12,468 nucleotides of DNA, taken from Bacteroidia bacterium (GTDB lineage: Bacteria > Bacteroidota > Bacteroidia > Flavobacteriales > Flavobacteriaceae). The stretch's first letter is position 1. The number at the start of each line of letters is the position of its first letter. The stretch is taken from assembly GCA_030431085.1 (NCBI GenBank), contig JAUIJW010000049.1, forward strand, positions 1 to 12,468, in the 5' to 3' direction. Below, piece by piece: positions 7,105 through 12,468 of the stretch. The notes beneath the pieces were generated by a model. The model did not search any database and had not been told where the DNA came from. It saw only the letters and a list, made by a program, of their open reading frames with translations. A program made the translations under genes and the position numbers.

Positions 7105-9363
7105 TTGAAACAAAACATTTCTGAAAGAACTTTAAAGGATTTAGAATTTCAAACTATCTTAAAAAAGATAGCTGAATACTGTATCTCTGATCTGGGAAGA
7201 GAAGTTGTACCTCGGCTTCAGCCTATTCCAAATTCTATACAATTAAAAGAAGAATTATATCAAGTTAATGAATATTTGGCATCATTTGAAAATGAAAACA
7301 GAATACCTCCACATTATTTTGATGCTATTAACGATGAGCTACATTTATTAGGAATAGAAGACAGTTTTTTAGAAGCTACGGCCTTTTTAAAGATTATAAA
7401 TATTGCTAAAACTATAAAAGAACTGATTGCTTTTTTAAAGAAATTTAAAGAATATTACCCTCAATTACATCGTCAATCAGAGCCTATTATTATACATCAA
7501 GAGATTATTTCTAATATTGATGCCGTTGTTTCTAAACATGGTGAGGTTTTAGATAAAGCATCTCCTATATTAAAAAATATCCGAAAAGATATAAATCTTG
7601 TACGCGGAAAAATTGGTGCAAGCTTTACATCTGCCCTAAGCAGATATGCCAGTGCAGGTTACTTAGATGAAATTAGAGAATCTGTTATTGATCATCAAAG
7701 AGTTTTGGCCGTTCAAGCCATGTACCGTAAAAAAGTAAAAGGTTCTATTTTAGGCAATTCTAAAACAGGAAGTATTGTCTACATTGCACCAGAATCTACC
7801 CTTCAATATCATAGAGAGTTGCAAAATCTTCAGTACGAAGAACAAGAAGAGGTTGTTAAAATTTTAAAGACATTAACCAATCAGCTTAGACCATTTAAAA
7901 CAACGCTCAAGCAATACCAAACCTATCTCACTCATTTAGATACAATTGGGGCTAGGGCGAAATATGCACAACATATAAAAGCGTGTTTACCTAAAATTAG
8001 TAAAACACAAAAGATTTATCTTAAAAATGCTTACCATCCCATTTTATGGGAAGAAAACCAATCAAAGCAGAGAGACACCATACCTCAAACTCTAGAATTA
8101 AACAAAACACAGCAAATTATTGTTATTTCTGGACCTAATGCAGGGGGCAAAAGTATTACCTTAAAAACTGTTGGGTTACTACAAGTCATGCTACAAAGTG
8201 GTATCCTTATCCCTGTTCATGAAAAAAGTGAGGTTAGTATTTTTAATAATATTTTGAGTGATATTGGCGACAATCAATCTATTGAAAATCAATTAAGCAC
8301 CTATAGTTATAGACTCAAAAATATGCGTTATTTTTTACAGAAATGTAATGAAAATACCCTCTTTTTAATTGATGAGTTTGGTACCGGTAGTGATCCTGAG
8401 CTAGGTGGAGCTTTAGCGGAGATTTTTCTAGAAGAATTCTATGAAAAAGGTGCTTATGGCATCATTACCACACATTATGCCAACCTAAAAGTTTTGGCTA
8501 GTGAGCTAGAAAATGTCACCAATGCGAACATGCAATTTGATAGCCAATCACTTAACCCAAAATTTAAACTCCATATCGGTCAAGCCGGAAGCTCCTTTAC
8601 TTTTGAGGTAGCCAAAAAAAATGGTATCCCGTACCGTTTAATCAATAGAGCAAAGAAAAAAGTTGAACGTGAAAAAATTAGATTAGACAAAACCATAGCC
8701 AAACTCCAAACAGAACGACATGCACTTCAAAAGGCCATGGATGATTTAAAGCTGGAAAAAAATATAGCCGAAAAAAAATCTAATGAACTGTTAAAGAAAA
8801 ACGATACCATAAAACACAAAATCGATAGCTTTCAAGAACTATACGATAATAATCAAAAAATGCTATCATATGGTAGAAAGTTTAATGAATTACTCCATAA
8901 ATACTTCCAAACCAACAATAAAAAACAACTTAATGAGGAGTTAAAAAAGTGGGTAACTATAGAAAAATCTAAACATGATCAATTAAAAAAGGATAAAATC
9001 TCGAAGACAACATCTGGCTCTAATTCAACTCCAAACAAACCTATTTCTAAAAGAGAACGAAAAATCATCAATCAAGAATTAAGGAAAATTCAAAAACAGA
9101 AAGAAGAAAAGCTTAAAGCCGCTGAAAAAGAAATCTTAAAAGAAGTCGTTAAAGTACGCGAAGTTAAACAAGAAAAAGCTAAAAAAGAAGCACTTACTAA
9201 AGCCAACTATACCTTTAAAATAAATGATAAAGTAAGATTAATTGATAGTAAATCTAAAGGTACTATTGAAAAAATTGAAAAGAATACAGCCACGATTAAC
9301 TATGGTATTTTTACTGCCAAAAGTAGCCTAGATCAATTAGAATTGGTAAAGTCTGCCAAATAA
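7105..9363 (+). CDS. mutS2: MutS2-like DNA-binding ATPase lacking an Smr domain
   Basis: The product has 752 residues. The TTG start is chosen because the following KQNISERTLKDLEFQTIL matches the usual MutS2 N-terminus and no ATG is available nearby. A MutS core/clamp-like helical region (to about 320) leads to the ABC-type ATPase: Walker A GPNAGGKS (343-350), the Q-loop region with GDNQSIENQLSTYSYRLKN, Walker B LFLIDEFGTGSD (D423, E424) and the H-loop TTHYANLK. A long Lys/Glu-rich coiled coil follows (about 515-690), then a small KOW/SH3-like end (702-752: FKINDKVRLIDSKSKGTI). Canonical MutS2 (about 780 residues) ends with an Smr nuclease domain, but here the protein stops before it. MutS2 proteins act on branched DNA or collided/stalled ribosomes rather than in mismatch repair, and which applies here cannot be told. 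The stop directly abuts the stop of the opposite-strand gene. Confidence 0.92.
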   Translation: MKQNISERTLKDLEFQTILKKIAEYCISDLGREVVPRLQPIPNSIQLKEELYQVNEYLASFENENRIPPHYFDAINDELHLLGIEDSFLEATAFLKIINIAKTIKELIAFLKKFKEYYPQLHRQSEPIIIHQEIISNIDAVVSKHGEVLDKASPILKNIRKDINLVRGKIGASFTSALSRYASAGYLDEIRESVIDHQRVLAVQAMYRKKVKGSILGNSKTGSIVYIAPESTLQYHRELQNLQYEEQEEVVKILKTLTNQLRPFKTTLKQYQTYLTHLDTIGARAKYAQHIKACLPKISKTQKIYLKNAYHPILWEENQSKQRDTIPQTLELNKTQQIIVISGPNAGGKSITLKTVGLLQVMLQSGILIPVHEKSEVSIFNNILSDIGDNQSIENQLSTYSYRLKNMRYFLQKCNENTLFLIDEFGTGSDPELGGALAEIFLEEFYEKGAYGIITTHYANLKVLASELENVTNANMQFDSQSLNPKFKLHIGQAGSSFTFEVAKKNGIPYRLINRAKKKVEREKIRLDKTIAKLQTERHALQKAMDDLKLEKNIAEKKSNELLKKNDTIKHKIDSFQELYDNNQKMLSYGRKFNELLHKYFQTNNKKQLNEELKKWVTIEKSKHDQLKKDKISKTTSGSNSTPNKPISKRERKIINQELRKIQKQKEEKLKAAEKEILKEVVKVREVKQEKAKKEALTKANYTFKINDKVRLIDSKSKGTIEKIEKNTATINYGIFTAKSSLDQLELVKSAK

Positions 9364-9588
9364 CTAATCTGTATAACGTTCCATTTCACGATCATAAAAT
9401 GTACTGGCCTCATCAATTAATTTGGCTACCTCATTAGCCAATTCTGCCTCATCGCCTTGAATGTCATCAAACCATTCAATGTCATCATTAACCAAGTTAA
9501 TTATAAATTGAGGATATTCTGTATGAACTACATAAATATCGTCTGGATGGTCTGTATTATCTCCTAATAAAAATTTTGGCAAATTCAT
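9364..9588 (-). CDS. Small acidic conserved protein, function unknown
   Basis: This is a 74-residue, strongly acidic cytoplasmic protein (MNLPKFLLGDNTDHPDDIYVV...DREMERYTD) with no signal peptide or membrane segment. The pattern of an N-terminal PKFLLGDN, a central EYPQFIINL strand and a C-terminal acidic helix with FYDREM resembles a short protein I recall as widespread and uncharacterised in Flavobacteriia. The ATG at 9588 leaves a 90-base gap to the divergent HAD gene, and the stop touches that of the mutS2-like gene with no base between. That it is coding is supported by its clean fit between neighbours and by this resemblance. No role can be assigned. Confidence 0.8.
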   Translation of the reverse strand: MNLPKFLLGDNTDHPDDIYVVHTEYPQFIINLVNDDIEWFDDIQGDEAELANEVAKLIDEASTFYDREMERYTD

Positions 9589-9653
9589 TATTCTATTTTT
9601 TTCGGTAAAGATAAAAATAACCGCAATTTAATATGTTAGTTCTACTATAATTA

Positions 9654-9661
9654 TACTTTTG
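9654..9661 (+). promoter_or_regulatory. -7 promoter element for the HAD phosphatase gene
   Basis: TACTTTTG is an exact match to TAnnTTTG and ends 17 bases before the ATG at 9679. A good -33 TTG is not visible; the nearest candidate is the GTTAG around 9635. The position is right for a short flavobacterial leader. Confidence 0.5.
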
Positions 9662-9678
9662 TAAATTAAATACGATAT

Positions 9679-10500
9679 ATGGATTATTCTAATGTCAAAC
9701 TTATAGTATCTGATATGGATGGTACTTTGTTAAATTCCAAAGGTTTAGTAAGTGATGAATTTTTCGAGTTATTTAAGGCTTTACAACAAAATGATATCCA
9801 TTTTGTAGCAGCAAGTGGCAGACAGCACCACAGTATTAGTCATAAATTAGCCCCTATCAAAGACCATATCACCATCATTGCAGAAAATGGAGGATTTGCT
9901 ACTAGAGGAAACCGTGAACTTTTGTTAACACCATTAGAGCTAGTTTCTATTCGCAATATCATCCCATTATTAAGAAAAATTGATAATGTTTATACAGTAC
10001 TTTGTGGCAAAAAAAGTGCTTATATTGAAACTAAAGACCAACAATTCATTGATATGTTTGCCGAGTATTATTCTAATCATGAATTGGTAGATGATTTGAT
10101 GGCTGTAGATCAGGATCGTTTCTTTAAACTGGCCATTTATCATTTTGAAGATTCTGAAAAATATATTTACCCACACGTAAAACAGCTTGAAGACAAGCTG
10201 CAAATAAAAATTTCTGGAAAAAACTGGCTAGATATATCTCATCTTAATGCCAATAAGGGGTTTGCTTTAGAATCTTTACAAAAAGAACTAGACATTTCTA
10301 AAAAAGAAACAATGGTTTTTGGCGACTATAACAATGATCTTGAAATGCTAGCCTTAGCAGACTATAGTTATGCCATGCAAAACGCACATGAAAATGTTAA
10401 AAAAACAGCTAATTATATGACCAAAAGTAACGATGAGTTAGGTGTTGAAACCATCATAAAAAAGGTAGTCGAGTCAAAAACTAATCCCCTAAAGCCGTAA
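9679..10500 (+). CDS. Cof-type HAD-superfamily phosphatase (HAD IIB)
   Basis: The product is a cytosolic Mg-dependent phosphohydrolase of 273 residues. Motif I is VSDMDGTLL (nucleophile D12, acid/base D14), motif II is AASGRQ (S46), the motif III lysine is in NANKGFAL (K193), and motif IV is GDYNNDLEML (D216, D220). The large insert between motifs II and III is the C2B cap typical of the Cof/YbjI/YidA group, which dephosphorylates sugar phosphates, FMN or related metabolites. The substrate cannot be read from sequence. All catalytic residues are present. The ATG at 9679 directly precedes the motif I strand (SNVKLIVSDMDG), and a -7 element lies just upstream. Its last 20 bases overlap the 3' end of the convergent YjbQ-family gene. 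Confidence 0.93.
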   Translation: MDYSNVKLIVSDMDGTLLNSKGLVSDEFFELFKALQQNDIHFVAASGRQHHSISHKLAPIKDHITIIAENGGFATRGNRELLLTPLELVSIRNIIPLLRKIDNVYTVLCGKKSAYIETKDQQFIDMFAEYYSNHELVDDLMAVDQDRFFKLAIYHFEDSEKYIYPHVKQLEDKLQIKISGKNWLDISHLNANKGFALESLQKELDISKKETMVFGDYNNDLEMLALADYSYAMQNAHENVKKTANYMTKSNDELGVETIIKKVVESKTNPLKP

Positions 10501-10906
10501 TTACAAGAGTTCTAGAGCCTGCAAAGTTTCTGTGCTCGCATAAATAAATACCCTGCCAAATTCCCAAATTAGGCTTACCGTTGGTTATAGGTATTTGTAC
10601 GGTGCTTCCTAAGACTGCATTTTTTAAATGTGCTGGCATATCGTCTGTCCCTTCATAAGTATGTTGGTAATAGGGTGCGTTTTCCGGAATCATTCTGTTA
10701 AAATGGCTTTCAAAATCTTGCCTTACCGTAGGATCTGCATTTTCATTTAAGGTTAAGCTAGCAGAAGTATGTTTAATGAACACCTGTAAAAATCCAATTC
10801 GTATAGATTCAACTTCAGGCAAGGCTTTTAACACTCGAGATGTTATCAAATGAAACCCTCTGGAGTAAGGTGGTAATTTTATACTATTTTGATAGGCTTT
10901 CATCAT
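10481..10906 (-). CDS. YjbQ/UPF0047 family protein
   Basis: The product is a small cytosolic protein of 141 residues from the ATG at 10906; a TTG at 10909 and a second ATG at 10903 are alternatives. Conserved family motifs are IKHTSASLTLNENADP (H46, N54, D58), the EGTDDMPAHLK segment (about 85-95) and LGIWQGIYLCEHRNF (E124, H125, R126), which form the metal/phosphate pocket of this trimeric fold. Members including E. coli YjbQ were reported to have weak thiamine-phosphate synthase activity, but the physiological role is unsettled. There are no thiamine genes nearby. Length and motifs are complete. The 3' end overlaps the HAD gene by 20 bases, and the start faces the acyl-CoA synthetase gene across a short divergent promoter region. 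Confidence 0.93.
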   Translation of the reverse strand: MMKAYQNSIKLPPYSRGFHLITSRVLKALPEVESIRIGFLQVFIKHTSASLTLNENADPTVRQDFESHFNRMIPENAPYYQHTYEGTDDMPAHLKNAVLGSTVQIPITNGKPNLGIWQGIYLCEHRNFAGSRTLVITALGD

Positions 10907-10938
10907 CAATTTTAAATCAAATTTAATTAATTATTATC

Positions 10939-10946
10939 CAAAAATA
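10939..10946 (-). promoter_or_regulatory. -7 promoter element for the YjbQ-family gene
   Basis: Read on the minus strand this is TATTTTTG, an exact TAnnTTTG, placed 32 bases ahead of the ATG at 10906. It is the left arm of a 9-base inverted repeat whose right arm (10964-10972) is the -7 element of the divergent gene. No clear -33 TTG is visible. Confidence 0.5.
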
Positions 10947-10964
10947 CGACTTCAATAAAAAATG

Positions 10965-10972
10965 TATTTTTG
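10965..10972 (+). promoter_or_regulatory. -7 promoter element for the acyl-CoA synthetase gene
   Basis: TATTTTTG on the plus strand is an exact TAnnTTTG, 15 bases before the first ATG at 10988. It would give a leader of only about 10 bases. It mirrors the minus-strand element at 10939-10946, so the two promoters overlap. Confidence 0.5.
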
Positions 10973-10987
10973 TGTAAACTTTAAATA

Positions 10988-12468
10988 ATGATGGCGAAAA
11001 GAACTGTTTTTAATTTACTCAATACGGCGGCAGATAAATTTACCAACAAACCTTATTTGAGCGACAAAAACGATACAGGTTGGCAACGTACCTCTTTTGG
11101 TGAAGCCAAACAAAAGTCTATGTATTTAGCTAGTGCGTTTATAGATCTAGGCATGGGGTATAAAGACAAAATAGCCATTCTTTCTGAAGCAAAAACCAAT
11201 TGGATTTTATCTGAATTTGCAGCCCTCTATACCGGCGCTATATCAGTGCCCCTATCCATTAAACTTTTACCTGAAGAAGTCTCATTTAGAGTGAATCACT
11301 CTGATGCCAAAATGTTAATCCTATCAGAAAACACTCTAGAAAAAGTAATTAGTCATTGGAACACTTATCAAAATAAAACATTACAACTTGTTGTTTTAGA
11401 TCAACCCTCAAATAAAATAAAACGTATCTGTCAGCAATACCAGTTTGACGAAAATAAACTGCTTTATATTGATAATCTTCACCAATCTGGTCAAGATCAA
11501 TTTACCAAAAACCAACAACGCATTGAGAATTTACAAGATCAGATTAAAGAAGATGATGTTGTGACTATTTCTTATACATCTGGTACCACTGGTAACCCCA
11601 AAGGTATTATGCTTACACATCTTAATTACTATTCTAATAGCAATGAAGCAGTCAATACCTTTAAAATTAGAGAACACATTAGCACTTTGTTAATTTTACC
11701 TACAGATCATTCTTTTGCACATACCGTTGGAATTTATACCGCTTTAGTTAAAGGATTATCGATTCACTTTGTCGATGCTCGTGGCGGAGGCATGAACGCC
11801 TTAAAAAACATACCGATTAACTTATTAGAAGCCAATCCAAATTTTTTACTTACGGTACCTGCACTTACCAGTAACTTTATCCATAAATTTAGAGAGGGTA
11901 TTAAGTCTAAAGGAAAATTTATTGAACGTATTTTTAACAAAGGTCTTAAAGCAGCCATTGAACGGAATGGTAATGGATTTGATAAACCCTCTGCTTCGAC
12001 CTATATTAAAACTGTGCTACCTTATTTTATTGCAGAAACAATGATTTTTAAAAAATTAAGAACCATTTTCGGTAAAAATATCGAGTTTTTTGTAGGCGGC
12101 GGTGCCCTACTAGACATTAAACAACAGCAATTTTTTAGAGCTATAGGAGTGCCTGTTTACCAAGGTTATGGACTTACAGAAGCATCGCCAATCATATCCA
12201 CAAATACACCCTATGCTCATAAAATGGGTACCTCAGGTAAAATCCTAAAGAATATAGAGTGTAAAATTTGCGACGAAAATGGCAATACTTTACCCCATGG
12301 TCAAAAGGGAGAAATTACCATTAAAGGGGATAATGTAATGAAAGGTTACTACAAGAATCAAGAAGCTACCGAAGAGACTTTAAAAAATGGCTGGTTACAT
12401 ACGGGAGATTTAGGGTATTTTGACCAAGATAATTTTTTAGTAGTTGTGGGTAGAGAAAAAGCATTATT
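10988..12468 (+). CDS. Long-chain acyl-CoA synthetase (AMP-forming), 3' end outside window
   Basis: The enzyme activates fatty acids to acyl-CoA through an acyl-adenylate, feeding beta-oxidation or phospholipid synthesis. The window holds 493 codons, and relatives are about 580-600 residues, so only the C-terminal subdomain is missing. Adenylate-forming signatures are present: P-loop YTSGTTGNPKG (from Y196), the aromatic/His element TDHSFAHTVG, VGGGALL, YQGYGLTEASP (Y394 to E398), and the hinge-side WLHTGDLGYFD (D474) followed by VVGREK. The start could be either of two adjacent ATGs (10988 or 10991). There is no signal peptide. The region around TDHSFAHTVGIYTAL and the overall similarity point to the FadD15-like bacterial long-chain group rather than acetyl-CoA synthetase. 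The stretch before the right edge reads without a break. Confidence 0.93.
   Translation, partial: MMAKRTVFNLLNTAADKFTNKPYLSDKNDTGWQRTSFGEAKQKSMYLASAFIDLGMGYKDKIAILSEAKTNWILSEFAALYTGAISVPLSIKLLPEEVSFRVNHSDAKMLILSENTLEKVISHWNTYQNKTLQLVVLDQPSNKIKRICQQYQFDENKLLYIDNLHQSGQDQFTKNQQRIENLQDQIKEDDVVTISYTSGTTGNPKGIMLTHLNYYSNSNEAVNTFKIREHISTLLILPTDHSFAHTVGIYTALVKGLSIHFVDARGGGMNALKNIPINLLEANPNFLLTVPALTSNFIHKFREGIKSKGKFIERIFNKGLKAAIERNGNGFDKPSASTYIKTVLPYFIAETMIFKKLRTIFGKNIEFFVGGGALLDIKQQQFFRAIGVPVYQGYGLTEASPIISTNTPYAHKMGTSGKILKNIECKICDENGNTLPHGQKGEITIKGDNVMKGYYKNQEATEETLKNGWLHTGDLGYFDQDNFLVVVGREKAL

Noticed and set aside
1..12468. CRISPR arrays, tRNA/rRNA genes, riboswitches, or a defence or biosynthetic cluster
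   Set aside because: No regularly spaced repeats, cloverleaf-like or conserved RNA segments, and no nuclease/toxin/transposase neighbours were seen. The genes present are ordinary housekeeping types.

Overview
The window looks like a chromosomal segment from a member of the Bacteroidota, most likely a marine-type Flavobacteriaceae. The DNA is strongly AT-rich, there are no clear Shine-Dalgarno sequences, TTG starts occur, and several leaders carry the Bacteroidota -7 promoter element TAnnTTTG. The proteins are also of flavobacterial type: an outer-membrane barrel, a MutS2-like ATPase without a terminal Smr domain, and a small acidic conserved protein.

Layout, left to right. (1) 1-396: an unrecognised small gene. 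An open frame from the left edge and a second frame ending at 396 may be one gene split by a one-base slip at a T run. (2) 400-1857: an intact aminoacyl-histidine dipeptidase (PepD, M20 family), followed by a strong hairpin shared with the convergent gene. (3) 1943-5068, minus strand: a large lipoprotein of the PVC-type 'membrane-bound dehydrogenase / heme-binding' architecture (beta-propeller, HEAT repeats, C-terminal cytochrome c with CATCH). It is interrupted near its N-terminal third by about 65-140 bases containing six in-frame stops. (4) 5072-5529: non-coding DNA that ends in an eroded second copy of the pepD 3' end (123 ungapped bases, about 74% identical to the intact copy, two internal stops). 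(5) 5544-6350: an outer-membrane beta-barrel protein, meeting ung (uracil-DNA glycosylase, minus strand) tail to tail. (6) 7105-9363: a mutS2-like gene driven away from ung, abutting a 74-residue acidic protein on the other strand. (7) 9679-10500: a Cof-type HAD phosphatase whose 3' end overlaps a YjbQ-family gene. (8) 10988 to the right edge: an AMP-forming long-chain acyl-CoA synthetase, cut by the window end.

The genes are mostly housekeeping (peptide turnover, base-excision repair, ATPase with MutS fold, phosphatase, lipid activation). They alternate in strand, so no multi-gene operon or defence/biosynthetic cluster is evident. I do not see a new biological system. The part most worth attention is 1700-5550, where a broken heme protein gene sits between an intact pepD and the fossil end of a second pepD in the same orientation. 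That is direct sequence evidence of a duplication or insertion followed by decay.
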